This document shows, piece by piece, positions 9,781-17,475 of a stretch of 64,000 nt of DNA (the first letter of the stretch is position 1; every line of letters starts with the position of its first letter). The notes under the pieces were generated by a model. The model did no database searches, was not told the origin of the DNA, and saw only the letters and a list, made by a program, of their open reading frames with translations. Made by a program: the position numbers and the translations under genes. The stretch comes from Candidatus Bipolaricaulota bacterium (GTDB taxonomy: Bacteria > Bipolaricaulota > Bipolaricaulia > Bipolaricaulales > Bipolaricaulaceae). The stretch covers positions 307,542 through 371,541 of the forward strand of contig JANXBT010000001.1 in assembly GCA_025060415.1 (NCBI GenBank). The letters are read 5' to 3'.

Positions 9781-10482
9781 TGGAGGAGGGGGGCGGGGCG
9801 GCCAATCGCGCGGGGGCACGCCCCGGAAAAGGCGGGCCAAGCGCTCGTCCAGGCTCCGCCGGCCCGCAAGGATCGGGGAAAAGCCGGAGGGGATCGCGCG
9901 CGGGTGGGTCGCCTGGTGGAGGGCATCGAGGGCGGAAAGGAGCGCGCGGAGGGCTTCCTCCAGGCGCGGGAGCGCAGGCTCCACGGGCTCGCCCACGAGG
10001 AGGAAGGCCTCGGGATGTTCGTAGCCCCGCAGCCAAACGCGGCTGCCCGCGGGGAGGAGGGGCACGCGGGCTTTCTGGGCGAGCCACACGGCGCCGGGCT
10101 GAAGCGCGCCCAGGGGGCCGGCGGGGCGCAGCTCCCCCTCCGGAAAGATGGCCACGGCCTCCCCCGCCTCCAGGCGCCGCAGGGCCTCGCGCAGCCGCCG
10201 CGTCGAAAGCGCGCCCGCCGCCGCGAGCACGGGAAAGGCCCGCAGGTTCTCCTCGGAGATGAGCAGGCTTCCGCGGACCTCGGCATGGCGAAAGAGTAGC
10301 CACACGAGGTGCCCGTCGAAGAAGCTGTGGTGGTTCATGGCGAGCACGAAGGGCGGTGGGATGAGCTCGCCCTTAAGATAAACCCCGCGCAGGCTCCGCT
10401 TGAGGCTGCGGAGGAGCACCCGCTCCACGTGCGGCCGCAGGGCACGCCCCAGGAGGCTATCCCGTTCGAAGTTCCAGCGCAC
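9778..10482 (-). CDS. 1-acyl-sn-glycerol-3-phosphate acyltransferase-like protein (PlsC family)
   Basis: Acyl transfer to a lysophospholipid or similar acceptor at the membrane. The HX4D catalytic motif is NHHSFFDG and the substrate-binding motif is FPEGELR; both are PlsC hallmarks. Length 234 residues. The frame is open far upstream, so the start is a judgement: GTG at 10482 has GGAGG eight bases before it and follows the pepF-like stop at 10514 by a short gap. The Pro/Arg-rich C-terminal end (after about residue 205) is not conserved in the family. PlsC proper and other lysophospholipid acyltransferases cannot be told apart here. Confidence 0.82.
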   Translation of the reverse strand: MRWNFERDSLLGRALRPHVERVLLRSLKRSLRGVYLKGELIPPPFVLAMNHHSFFDGHLVWLLFRHAEVRGSLLISEENLRAFPVLAAAGALSTRRLREALRRLEAGEAVAIFPEGELRPAGPLGALQPGAVWLAQKARVPLLPAGSRVWLRGYEHPEAFLLVGEPVEPALPRLEEALRALLSALDALHQATHPRAIPSGFSPILAGRRSLDERLARLFRGVPPRDWPPRPPPP

Positions 10483-10513
10483 GCGCTTGAGCCTCCGCTT
10501 GGGGCCCCACGGG

Positions 10514-12244
10514 CTAGGCGGTGGAGAGGGCCCGGTGCAAGGCCTGGGCCGCCCGGGCCAGGGGTACGGGCCCGAAGTCGAAGGGCAGCCCGGCGGTGGC
10601 GAACAACACAGGAAGAGGCTTGGAACCGCCCAGCGCCAGGGCCCGCACATACCCCTCCAGGGCCTGGGCGCGGTCCTCCTGGCTCTTCTGCCATAGGGTC
10701 AGGGCCCCAAGTTGGGCGATCCCGTACTCAATGTAGTAAAAGGGCGCGAGGAAAAGGTGGAGCTGGCGATGCCACTCGTGCTCCAAGACCTCCTCGTAGC
10801 CGCTCCAATCCTCCAGGCCTCCGAACCTCCGGAAGAGCTCGACCCAGGCCTTGTGGCGCTCGGCGCGGCTGTGTCCCGGATGGGTGTACAGCCAGTGCTG
10901 GAAGGCGTCGATCGTGGCCACCCAGCACACGAGCCGCACGATCCCATAGAGATGTTCCGCCAGCGAGCGTTTCCGGTCCTCCTCCTTTGGGTAGAAGACG
11001 TCGAGGAAGGGGGAGGCCAGGAGTTCCATGCCCATGGAGGCCACCTCAGCGAACTCCGTAGGCGGGTCCCGGTACATATGCAAGGGCTCATCCCGAGAAA
11101 GCAGGGTGTGGAAGGCGTGGCCGGCCTCGTGGAGGAGGGTCCAGAGGTCTTGGTCCCGGCCCACCGCGTTCATGAAGATGAAGGGGAGCCGGCGCTCCGT
11201 GAGGGTGGACTGGTACCCGCCCGGGGCCTTGCCCGGCCGGTTGGCCACGTCCAGGAGCCCCAGCTCCGCCATCCGCTGGAAGAGTTGGCCCAGCCGGGGG
11301 TCCAGCCGGCGGAAGATCTCCCCGGCGCCCTGGACCAGGTCCTCCGGCGCCGCGAAGGGCCGGAGGGGCGGCCGGCCCTCCGGGTCCACCAGAAGGTCCC
11401 AGGGCCGCAACCGCTTGAGGCCCAGCCGCTTGGCCCGCTCCCTATGGAGGAGCCGAAGCAGGGGCACAAAGGATTCCTCGACGCCCTTATGGAACTCCTC
11501 GCACTCCCGGGGGCCGTAGTCAAAGCGCTCCCGCTCCCGGAACGCGTAGTCCCGAAAATTTTCAAAGCCCGCGTTTTTCGCCCGCCGCTCCCTTAGGGAA
11601 AGAAGCTCCTCGAAGATGCCCTCGATTTCGTCCTTGTCGCGCAAACGCCGCTCGGCGATGAGCTCCCAAGCCCGCTCCCGAAGGAGGCGGTCGGGCTCCT
11701 CCAGATACTTGGCCATCTGCGGAAGGGTTTGGGAGCGGCCTTCGAACTCCACGGTCATGGCTCCAAAGATCTTTTGGTAGCGCTGGCCGAGCTTCTCCTC
11801 CTCCACCTTAAGGGGGATGTTCTCCTCGCGGAAGATCCGCACGGCGTTTTCCCATTTGCGCTTGAGGACCTCGTAGCGCGCGGACGGGAGGTCCGGCCAG
11901 GCCGGGCTATGGGTGAAGCGCACCCGCAGGCGATGTAGAGCTTCCTCCACCCTGGGCACTACGCCCTCCAGGAACTCCAGGTAAGCCCGTTCGTACGCGG
12001 GGTCGGTGGTGTCGCAGGTCATGCGGATGTAGCGGAGCGCGCCCTCTTCCTCCACGGCGGCCAGGAGTTCGGAGAGGTCCAGCAGGGCCTGTTCCAGGTC
12101 CTTGCGGGAGGCGAGGGGGCGTTTTTGCAGGTCTTCAAAGAGCGGGCTAAGAGCCGACCATTCGCCCGCAGGCAGGTCCGGGGGCAAGTACCGGCGCGGG
12201 TACTCGCGGGGAAGCTCCGCGGGGTCCAAAAATTCCCTGGCCAT
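10514..12244 (-). CDS. M3-family oligoendopeptidase (PepF-like)
   Basis: Cytosolic zinc metallopeptidase that degrades short peptides. 576 residues. The zinc motif HEAGH is at about residues 372-376 within TLLHEAGHAFH, and the downstream Glu ligand is in TEFAEVASMGMELLA. The N-terminal two thirds are helical, as in the M3B (PepF/oligoendopeptidase) subfamily; the closing YIEYGIAQLGALTLWQ is also typical. ATG 12244 is preceded by TAAAAT eight bases upstream with no SD, so the message may be leaderless. It is divergent from the rubredoxin gene. Confidence 0.92.
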   Translation of the reverse strand: MAREFLDPAELPREYPRRYLPPDLPAGEWSALSPLFEDLQKRPLASRKDLEQALLDLSELLAAVEEEGALRYIRMTCDTTDPAYERAYLEFLEGVVPRVEEALHRLRVRFTHSPAWPDLPSARYEVLKRKWENAVRIFREENIPLKVEEEKLGQRYQKIFGAMTVEFEGRSQTLPQMAKYLEEPDRLLRERAWELIAERRLRDKDEIEGIFEELLSLRERRAKNAGFENFRDYAFRERERFDYGPRECEEFHKGVEESFVPLLRLLHRERAKRLGLKRLRPWDLLVDPEGRPPLRPFAAPEDLVQGAGEIFRRLDPRLGQLFQRMAELGLLDVANRPGKAPGGYQSTLTERRLPFIFMNAVGRDQDLWTLLHEAGHAFHTLLSRDEPLHMYRDPPTEFAEVASMGMELLASPFLDVFYPKEEDRKRSLAEHLYGIVRLVCWVATIDAFQHWLYTHPGHSRAERHKAWVELFRRFGGLEDWSGYEEVLEHEWHRQLHLFLAPFYYIEYGIAQLGALTLWQKSQEDRAQALEGYVRALALGGSKPLPVLFATAGLPFDFGPVPLARAAQALHRALSTA

Positions 12245-12251
12245 TTACTTC

Positions 12252-12281
12252 ATTTTACCTATGGACCAAGTGGCTGAGCAA
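12252..12281 (-). promoter_or_regulatory. Candidate promoter of the M3 peptidase gene, possibly giving a leaderless mRNA
   Basis: Minus-strand TTGCTC (12281-12276) and TAAAAT (12257-12252) are separated by 18 bases. The expected start of transcription, about seven bases after the -10, coincides with the ATG at 12244. Confidence 0.4.
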
Positions 12282-12299
12282 AACGCGCGTTCCTATGGC

Positions 12300-12305
12300 T
12301 ATAAT
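12300..12305 (+). promoter_or_regulatory. Candidate -10 box (TATAAT) for the rubredoxin operon
   Basis: Perfect TATAAT followed by GGCCCAC, 26 bases before the rubredoxin ATG, with a strong SD AAGGAGGAAGG after it. No clear -35 hexamer at standard spacing. Confidence 0.5.
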
Positions 12306-12331
12306 GGCCCACATCTTTGGAAGGAGGAAGG

Positions 12332-12490
12332 ATGCAGAAGTGGGAGTGCACGGTGTGCGGTTGGATCTACGACCCGGCGAAGGGTGATCCCTCCCAGGGG
12401 ATCAAGCCGGGAACGGCGTTTGAGGACCTCCCCGACACCTGGGTCTGTCCGGAGTGCGGGGCGCCGAAGGACATGTTCCAACCCCTATGA
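12332..12490 (+). CDS. Rubredoxin
   Basis: 52-residue electron carrier with one Fe(Cys)4 centre. The ligands are Cys6 and Cys9 ([10 protein letters not shown]) and Cys39 and Cys42 ([11 protein letters not shown]), with the usual aromatic core and acidic surface. The ATG at 12332 follows a strong SD. Its stop TGA overlaps the ATG of the next gene, a rubredoxin-reductase-like flavoprotein. This pairing suggests the route NAD(P)H to flavoprotein to rubredoxin to the peroxide and superoxide reductases encoded just downstream. Confidence 0.96.
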   Translation: MQKWECTVCGWIYDPAKGDPSQGIKPGTAFEDLPDTWVCPECGAPKDMFQPL

Positions 12491-13653
12491 GGTACGTGGT
12501 CGTGGGCGGCGGGGTGGCGGGGGTCACGGCGGCCCAACGGCTTCGTGCCCTGGATCCCGCCGCCTCCGTGGTCCTGGTGGAGGCCGAGGCCGTGCCCTAC
12601 TACCTCCGGCCGGGCCTCATCGACGTCCTCGCCGGGGCCAAGGGGCTGGGGGAGATCACGCCCTATCCCAGGGAATGGTTCGCGAAGCGGGGGATTGACT
12701 ACAGGCTGGGCGAGGCGGCCATCGCTTTGGATCTTCCCCGCAAGGAGGTCGTCCTCTCCTCGGGGAAACGCCTTCCTTTCGACCGTCTGCTCCTTGCCAC
12801 GGGGGCGGAGCCCGTGCGTCCTTCTGTGCCCGGGGCCGCGTTGCCGGGGGTGTTCACCCTGCGCACGGCGGCGGATGCGGAGCGCATCCGCACCTGGGCC
12901 GAGGGCCGGAGGCGGGCGGTGGTGGTGGGGGGAGGTTGGCTGGGCCTCGAGGCCGCTTATGCCCTGCGCGGCCTTCTGGAGCGCGTGGTGGTCGTGGAGC
13001 GCGGTCCTTGGCCCCTGAGCCGCCATTTGGATCGCGAGGCCGGCCAGATCCTGGCGGATATCCTTTCGGAAAAAGGGGTGGAGGTGTTGCCCCGAACGGA
13101 GGCCGCGGCGATCCGCGGGGGGGCGGCGGTGAGCGAGGTCCTTCTGGAGGGAGGCCAGATCCTGCCTGCGGATTTGGTCTTGTTTTGCTTGGGGATACGG
13201 CCGCGTACGGCCCTGGCCCAAGACGCGGGGATCGGCGTGAACCGCGGCGTCGTGGTGAACGACTTCTTGGAGACCTCCGTGCCTGGGGTTTACGCGGCCG
13301 GCGACGCGGCGGAGTGGCGGACACAGATTTTTGGGACGGTTCTCGCCGCCCGGGAGCAGGCCGAGGTGGCGGCGCAGAACCTGGTGGATCCGGGGAGCGC
13401 TCGTTACTTAGGCACAAGGCCAACCTACAAGTTAAAAGTGGCGGGGATCGAACTTTTCGTTTTCGGGGCATCGCGGCCTGCGGGCGAATTCCATTCCGAG
13501 GAACGGCTTCAAAGCCAAAGTTGCTACGCAAAACTTATGCTAGATAAGGAGCGAAAGCTCGTGGGGGCCGTTCTTCTGGGATGTCCTGAGCTCGCGAGCC
13601 GCGTCGAAGAGCTTTTCCAATCCGGGCTCCCGGTTCCCAGAGGGCTGGTGTGA
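12487..13653 (+). CDS. FAD/NAD(P)-dependent oxidoreductase, probable NAD(P)H:rubredoxin oxidoreductase
   Basis: 388-residue flavoprotein of the pyridine-nucleotide disulfide oxidoreductase fold. An N-terminal FAD-binding Rossmann motif ([15 protein letters not shown]), a central NAD(P)-binding motif ([16 protein letters not shown], about residues 145-160) and the C-terminal FAD motif [10 protein letters not shown] are present. It lacks a CxxC redox pair, which excludes thioredoxin reductase. The ATGA overlap with rubredoxin makes rubredoxin its likely acceptor, as in NROR of anaerobic clostridia and Pyrococcus. NADH oxidase or nitrite-reductase-subunit relatives are alternatives. Confidence 0.86.
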   Translation: MRYVVVGGGVAGVTAAQRLRALDPAASVVLVEAEAVPYYLRPGLIDVLAGAKGLGEITPYPREWFAKRGIDYRLGEAAIALDLPRKEVVLSSGKRLPFDRLLLATGAEPVRPSVPGAALPGVFTLRTAADAERIRTWAEGRRRAVVVGGGWLGLEAAYALRGLLERVVVVERGPWPLSRHLDREAGQILADILSEKGVEVLPRTEAAAIRGGAAVSEVLLEGGQILPADLVLFCLGIRPRTALAQDAGIGVNRGVVVNDFLETSVPGVYAAGDAAEWRTQIFGTVLAAREQAEVAAQNLVDPGSARYLGTRPTYKLKVAGIELFVFGASRPAGEFHSEERLQSQSCYAKLMLDKERKLVGAVLLGCPELASRVEELFQSGLPVPRGLV

Positions 13654-14044
13654 GCCCACCGGTCAGGATCGGAGGACGAGAGGCAGATCCTGGGGAATAA
13701 ATGCCATTTTAGCTCAACGTCAAAAAGACGCGATTTCCTGAGAAGATGATATACGCTCATTTTTTCTGCCCACTGGCAATGCCTGTCCTTTTTCCGACGA
13801 AGGAGAAAAGCCCCGCGCGGCTGGGGGAGCGCGTCTTCACAGTGCGCACCCTGAGACCTAAGCCAGCGCACGTATCTTGACGGTGCGTTCACCTTTACGT
13901 TGGCAGCTTTTTGGAGGTAGGGGCTGTGCGGCGTGGTTCTGCCCTTGAGAGGGTTTTCGGTGCGGTGCGTCCGGTTCGTGGACCACAGCCCAAGGGCCTG
14001 CGGGGAGCAAGCGCCGCCTTGACGCCGGGCAGGGGAAGATTAAA
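13654..14044 (+). other. 391-base intergenic region upstream of the fur/perR operon
   Basis: No credible gene. It is more AT-rich than its surroundings between about 13690 and 13800. It contains a short CGTC/GACG hairpin near 13718, a TTGACG hexamer at 13877 without a clear -10 partner, the paired structure at 13921-13991, and the SD-like AGGGGAAG just before the downstream gene. Confidence 0.6.
13921..13991 (+). ncRNA. Possible structured RNA or 5' leader element
   Basis: GGGCTGTG (13921-13928) is perfectly complementary to CACAGCCC (13984-13991). Inside this closing stem are two hairpins: CCCT/AGGG with loop TGAG (13942-13953) and GTCC/GGAC (13969-13983). The layout resembles a three-way junction. 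No known riboswitch class is recognised. Small structures like this arise by chance in GC-rich DNA. Confidence 0.25.
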
Positions 14045-14059
14045 ATGAAAGTGATTATT
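14041..14059 (+). promoter_or_regulatory. Fur-box-like 19-mer over the start of the Fur-family gene
   Basis: Compared with the Escherichia coli consensus GATAATGATAATCATTATC, 13 of 19 positions match. The site covers the ATG at 14045, which would suit autoregulation but also means the match lies partly in coding sequence. Confidence 0.35.
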
Positions 14060-14455
14060 ATGAGCAGGCAGGAGAGGGGCAAACGCGACCGTGTCCTCCA
14101 GGAGCTCCTGAGCCGCACCGACCACCCCACCGCGGAAGAGCTCTACCTCGCCCTGCGGGAAAAAGGGGAGGACATCAGCTTGGCCACAGTGTACCGGGCC
14201 CTGCGTTCCCTGGCGGAAGAGGGCCTTGTGGCTACCTTGCCCCTCGCTCCAGCCGATCGGTTCGACCCCTTAACCCACCCCCATTACCACTTCCATTGTC
14301 ATCGGTGCAACCAGGTGCTCGATCTCGACCTCCCCTACAAACCCGAGCTGGACCAAGCCATTGAAGACCTCGGGTTTTCCGTGCACCACCACACCCTCGT
14401 CTTCCACGGCCTTTGCCCCGCCTGCCAACCAAAGGAGGAACTATGGCGAAAGTAG
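14045..14455 (+). CDS. Fur-family metal/peroxide regulator (PerR-like)
   Basis: 136-residue repressor: an N-terminal winged helix with HPTAEELYLALREK and LATVYRALRSLAEEG, then a dimerisation domain with a His-rich segment (THPHYHFHCHRC). Cys85/Cys88 and Cys124/Cys127 form the structural Zn site. Its place ahead of the Dps-like, rubrerythrin, peroxiredoxin and superoxide reductase genes suggests a PerR role, but Fur or Zur specificity cannot be excluded. ATG 14045 is chosen because GGGGAAG precedes it; ATG 14060 is an alternative that would leave the Fur-box-like site outside the gene. It overlaps the next gene by 13 bases. Confidence 0.88.
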   Translation: MKVIIMSRQERGKRDRVLQELLSRTDHPTAEELYLALREKGEDISLATVYRALRSLAEEGLVATLPLAPADRFDPLTHPHYHFHCHRCNQVLDLDLPYKPELDQAIEDLGFSVHHHTLVFHGLCPACQPKEELWRK

Positions 14456-14994
14456 CGCGGGAAATGGTGGAACGGGCAGGAGTGAACGTGGACCAGCTCC
14501 TGGAGCTGTTGGTGAAGAACGCCGCGGCGGAACTCAACACCTATTACTACTATACAATCCTTCGAGCCAACCTCATCGGACTGGACGGAGAGACGATCAA
14601 AGAGATCGCGGAGGTGGCACGCATCGAGGATCGCAACCATTTTGAGGCTCTCGTCCCTCGCATCTACGAGCTCGGCGGGAAATTGCCCGAGGACATGGTG
14701 GAGTTCCACAACCTTTCTGCTTGTCGTCCGGCGAAACTTCCGGCGAATCCTCGGGATATCCGAGCGATGCTTACGGTGCTGGTGGAAGCCGAGCGTTGCG
14801 CAGTACGCGGCTACACCCAAATCTGCAACATGACCGCTGGTAAGGACCACCGCACCTATGATCTTGCGCTATCCATTCTCCACGAGGAAGTGGAACACGA
14901 GTCCTGGTTTTCCGAGTTCCTGGGCGAGGGGCCTTCGGGTCACTTCATGCGCCGCGGGGAGACCTCCCCGTTTGTCGGAAAGTTCCTGAAGTGA
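14443..14994 (+). CDS. Dps-like ferritin (DPSL/thioferritin type)
   Basis: 183-residue ferritin-fold protein that stores iron while consuming peroxide and shields DNA. It matches the Dps-like class known from Sulfolobus and Bacteroides: NAAAELNTYYYYTILRANL, ARIEDRNHFEALVPRIYELGG, and the Cys-containing ERCAVRGYTQICNMTAGKDHRTYDLAL region with HEEVEHESWFSEFLGEGPSGHF. The carboxylate/His ferroxidase residues are present, as are the two Cys near the active site that mark this class. ATG 14443 follows AAAGGAGGA and lies inside the end of the regulator gene. Confidence 0.9.
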   Translation: MAKVAREMVERAGVNVDQLLELLVKNAAAELNTYYYYTILRANLIGLDGETIKEIAEVARIEDRNHFEALVPRIYELGGKLPEDMVEFHNLSACRPAKLPANPRDIRAMLTVLVEAERCAVRGYTQICNMTAGKDHRTYDLALSILHEEVEHESWFSEFLGEGPSGHFMRRGETSPFVGKFLK

Positions 14995-15251
14995 GGATGC
15001 GCAGGTTCACCGAGGAGGAACTTTTGTACTACGACGGTCGGAGCGGCCGCCCCGCCTATATGGCCTTTGCGGGAAAGGTGTACGACGTTACCGGAAGCTT
15101 TCTTTGGCGAGGCGGCCGCCACCAGGCCTTACACACCGCCGGCGCGGACCTCACGGAGGCCATAAAAGCTGCACCCCATGGCCCCGAGCTCCTCGCGAAG
15201 TTTCCAGTCGTAGGTGTGCTCCAAGGGAAGGAGAAACCATGCGAAAAATGA
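14991..15251 (+). CDS. Small cytochrome b5-like heme-binding domain protein
   Basis: 86 residues that match the short prokaryotic cytochrome b5/steroid-binding family: FTEEELLYYDGRSGRPAYMAFAGKVYDVTGS, W-RGGRHQALHTAGADLTEAI, then APHGPELLAKFPVVG. His residues in RHQALH and APHG are candidate axial ligands. No signal peptide or membrane segment is seen, so it is probably cytosolic. Two starts are possible: GTG 14991 (a GTGA overlap with the Dps-like gene) or ATG 14997, whose SD would be too close. Its role is unknown; the cluster suggests electron transfer to or from a ferritin-like protein or a peroxide reductase. Confidence 0.82.
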   Translation: MRMRRFTEEELLYYDGRSGRPAYMAFAGKVYDVTGSFLWRGGRHQALHTAGADLTEAIKAAPHGPELLAKFPVVGVLQGKEKPCEK

Positions 15252-15742
15252 CGGAGGAAAACCTCAAGGCGGCGTTTGCTGGACAGGCCCAGGCGCACCT
15301 GCGCTACCTCATCTTCGCCGAGGTAGCGGAGCGGGAAGGGAAGCCCAACTTGGCCCGGCTTTTTCGCGCCATTGCCTACGCCGAACAGGTCCACGCCACC
15401 AACCACTACCGCGAGCTGGGCATGGTCCGAGCCTCTCCGGAAAACCTCGACGTGGCCATCGCGGGAGAGACCTACGAGGTGGAGGAGATGTACCCGGCCT
15501 TTATTGCCGTGGCTGAGCTCCAAAAGGAGAGCGGCGCCAAGCGGGCGTTCCATTTCGCCCTCGAGGCGGAAAAGATCCATGCCGAGATGTACCGAAGGGC
15601 CAAGGCCGCGGCGGAAAAAGGCGAAGACATACGCATCGGTACCATCTACATCTGTTCGGTTTGCGGGCACACCGTGGAGGGCACCCCTCCCGAGCGCTGC
15701 CCCATCTGCGGGGCGCCACGGGAGAAGTACAAGGCGTTCTGA
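15239..15742 (+). CDS. rbr: Rubrerythrin
   Basis: NAD(P)H-peroxidase partner of rubredoxin in anaerobes. 167 residues: a four-helix di-iron domain ([61 protein letters not shown]) followed by a C-terminal rubredoxin-like knuckle, [10 protein letters not shown] ... CPICGAP. The start is ATG 15239 after GGAAGGAG, overlapping the cytochrome b5-like gene by 13 bases. The domain order is the classic rubrerythrin one. It is expected to receive electrons from the rubredoxin encoded at 12332. Confidence 0.95.
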   Translation: MRKMTEENLKAAFAGQAQAHLRYLIFAEVAEREGKPNLARLFRAIAYAEQVHATNHYRELGMVRASPENLDVAIAGETYEVEEMYPAFIAVAELQKESGAKRAFHFALEAEKIHAEMYRRAKAAAEKGEDIRIGTIYICSVCGHTVEGTPPERCPICGAPREKYKAF

Positions 15743-15753
15743 AAGGAGGGACC

Positions 15754-16416
15754 ATGCAGGAGCGGAGGCTTCCGTTGATCGGTGAACCGGCGCCGGAGTT
15801 CCGGGCCCAGACCACCCACGGCCCCCTGGACTTCCCGAAAGACCTCAAGGGCAAATGGGTCGTGTTCTTCTCGCACCCGGCCGACTTCACCCCCGTGTGC
15901 ACTACGGAGTTCGTGGCCTTCGCCAAGCGCTACCACGAGTTCAAGGCCCTCAACGCGGAGCTTGTCGGCCTTTCCGTGGACCACGTCTACTCCCATATCA
16001 AGTGGGTGGAGTGGATCACGGAGAAGCTTGGGGTAGAGATCCCCTTCCCCATCGTGGCCGACACCACCGGCAAGATCGCCGAGCTCTACGGGATGATCCA
16101 TCCGGGGGCCTCGGAGTCGGCCACGGTGCGGGCCGTGTTCATCCTCTGCCCCCAGGGGATCATTCGCGCCATTCTTTATTACCCCCTCAACATCGGCCGC
16201 AACATTTCCGAAATTTTGCGCATCCTCAAGGCCTTCCAGACCGCGATGAAGGAGGGGGTGGCCATCCCCGCGGATTGGCCGAACAACGATCTCATCAAGG
16301 ACAACGTGATCGTCCCTCCGCCTGCGGACATCTCCAGCGCCCAGAAGCGTCTCCAGGAGGCTAAAGAGGGCAAGGTGCAGTGTTACGACTGGTGGTTCTG
16401 CCATAGGAAGCTGTGA
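15754..16416 (+). CDS. Peroxiredoxin (Prx6/AhpC-TSA family)
   Basis: 220-residue thiol peroxidase. The peroxidatic Cys49 lies in FTPVCTTEF with the supporting PxxxT/S pattern. The long C-terminal domain ([20 protein letters not shown]) is typical of the archaeal/thermophilic Prx6-like group. The C-terminal tail carries two more Cys (VQCYDWWFC), as in the Aeropyrum-type enzymes where they serve as resolving thiols. ATG 15754 follows AAAGGAGGG. It is followed by a perfect GC hairpin before the ferritin gene. Confidence 0.93.
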   Translation: MQERRLPLIGEPAPEFRAQTTHGPLDFPKDLKGKWVVFFSHPADFTPVCTTEFVAFAKRYHEFKALNAELVGLSVDHVYSHIKWVEWITEKLGVEIPFPIVADTTGKIAELYGMIHPGASESATVRAVFILCPQGIIRAILYYPLNIGRNISEILRILKAFQTAMKEGVAIPADWPNNDLIKDNVIVPPPADISSAQKRLQEAKEGKVQCYDWWFCHRKL

Positions 16417-16426
16417 ACGGGAAAAT

Positions 16427-16451
16427 GGGGGCGGGGTTCCGCCCCGCCCCC
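16427..16451 (+). terminator. Perfect 10-bp GC hairpin between peroxiredoxin and ferritin genes
   Basis: GGGGGCGGGG (16427-16436) and CCCCGCCCCC (16442-16451) enclose the loop TTCCG. No T-tract follows, so it may be an attenuator or processing site rather than a strong terminator. Confidence 0.4.
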
Positions 16452-16470
16452 TCCGGAGGAAGGAGGGCGA

Positions 16471-16983
16471 ATGATCGGGAAGACCATGGAAAAGGCCTTG
16501 AACGAGCAGATTCGGGAGGAGCTGGGCTCGGCCTACCTCTACCTGGCCATGGCCGCCTACTTTCATGACCAAAACCTCCCGGGCATGGCCCGCTGGATGG
16601 AGATCCAAGTGGAAGAGGAGTTCCAGCATGCCTTGAGGATCTTTCGGCACCTGGTGGAGCGGGGTGGTCGGGTGAAGCTTGAGGCCCTGCCGGAGCCCAA
16701 ATTCGAGTGGCCGTCGCCCGCGGAGGCCTGGAAGGCGGCCTACGAGCACGAGCGCTACATCTCCAGCCGCATCCATAAGCTCATGGAGCTCGCCCGTCAG
16801 GAGCGCGATTACCCGGCGGAGGTCATGCTTCAGTGGTTCGTCTCCGAGCAGGTGGAGGAGGAGGACCAGACGCGGCGGATCGTGGAGATGCTGGAGCGGA
16901 TTGGGGAGTCCGGCCGCGGGCTCCTCTGGCTGGACAAGGAGCTGGGCAAGCGGGGGAGGGAAGAGGGAAAGGAGGAGGAATGA
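16471..16983 (+). CDS. Ferritin (FtnA-type)
   Basis: 170-residue non-heme ferritin. The A-helix LNEQIREELGSAYLYLAMAAYF carries the first Glu ligand, the B-helix MEIQVEEEFQHALRIFRHLVERGG gives ExxH, and the C-helix HERYISSRIHKLMELARQERDYPAEVMLQWFVSEQVEEE supplies the remaining ferroxidase residues. Length and motifs match bacterial FtnA, not bacterioferritin. A very acidic/basic tail (GKRGREEGKEEE) ends the protein. SD GGAGGAAGGAGG precedes ATG 16471; the stop overlaps the superoxide reductase gene as ATGA. Confidence 0.94.
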   Translation: MIGKTMEKALNEQIREELGSAYLYLAMAAYFHDQNLPGMARWMEIQVEEEFQHALRIFRHLVERGGRVKLEALPEPKFEWPSPAEAWKAAYEHERYISSRIHKLMELARQERDYPAEVMLQWFVSEQVEEEDQTRRIVEMLERIGESGRGLLWLDKELGKRGREEGKEEE

Positions 16984-17372
16984 GGATCTGCGAGAAGATC
17001 CAGGAGGCGGATTGGCAAAAGGAGAAGCACGTCCCGGTGATCGAGTGTCCCGACCGGGTGAAGCCCGACGAGTGGGTACAGGTGCGGATTTCCTTGGGCA
17101 AGGCCATCGCCCACCCCAACACCACGGAGCACCACATCCGCTGGATCGCGGCCTACTTCTCCCCGGACGGGGACAAGTACACCTACGACCTGGGGAAGTT
17201 CGAGTTCAACGCGCATGGGGAAGCCGTGGCGGGTCCCAACCAGGGCCCGGTGTACACCCATCACGAGGTGACCTTCGCGTTCAAGACGAATAAGCCGGGC
17301 ACCCTCCACGCCCTGGCCTACTGCAACATCCACGGCCTTTGGGAGTCGCAGAAGCGGATTGAGCTCGGGTGA
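16980..17372 (+). CDS. Superoxide reductase (neelaredoxin/class II desulfoferrodoxin)
   Basis: 130-residue enzyme that reduces superoxide to peroxide without making oxygen. It has the Fe(His)4Cys centre: His17 (KEKHVPVIE), His45 (AHPNTTEHH), a His near 51, Cys115 and His118 (YCNIHGLW). The N-terminal rubredoxin-like iron domain of desulfoferrodoxin is absent, which makes it the one-iron class. ATG 16980 lies in an ATGA overlap with ferritin and has a strong SD inside that gene. The peroxide it makes can be removed by the rubrerythrin and peroxiredoxin of the same cluster. Confidence 0.95.
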   Translation: MRICEKIQEADWQKEKHVPVIECPDRVKPDEWVQVRISLGKAIAHPNTTEHHIRWIAAYFSPDGDKYTYDLGKFEFNAHGEAVAGPNQGPVYTHHEVTFAFKTNKPGTLHALAYCNIHGLWESQKRIELG

Positions 17373-17378
17373 GAAGGC

Positions 17379-17400
17379 GGGGCGGCCCGCGGGCCGCCCC
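17379..17400 (+). terminator. 22-bp perfect GC palindrome after the superoxide reductase gene
   Basis: GGGGCGGCCC and its complement GGGCCGCCCC are separated by GC. It lies just after the stop codon and marks the likely end of the oxidative-stress operon. No T-run follows. Confidence 0.45.
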
Positions 17401-17475
17401 GCTACGTTTGCGGGGTAGGTCCTGGACTTCTTTCTCCAGCACGAGTGGTCCCTCGCCGGTTTCCTCCTCGCCCTC

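Noticed and set aside
12332..17372. A Thermus/Deinococcus origin suggested by the GC-rich style
   Set aside because: The superoxide reductase, rubrerythrin and rubredoxin set fits an anaerobe, and the rpoB neighbourhood differs, so I did not assign that phylum.
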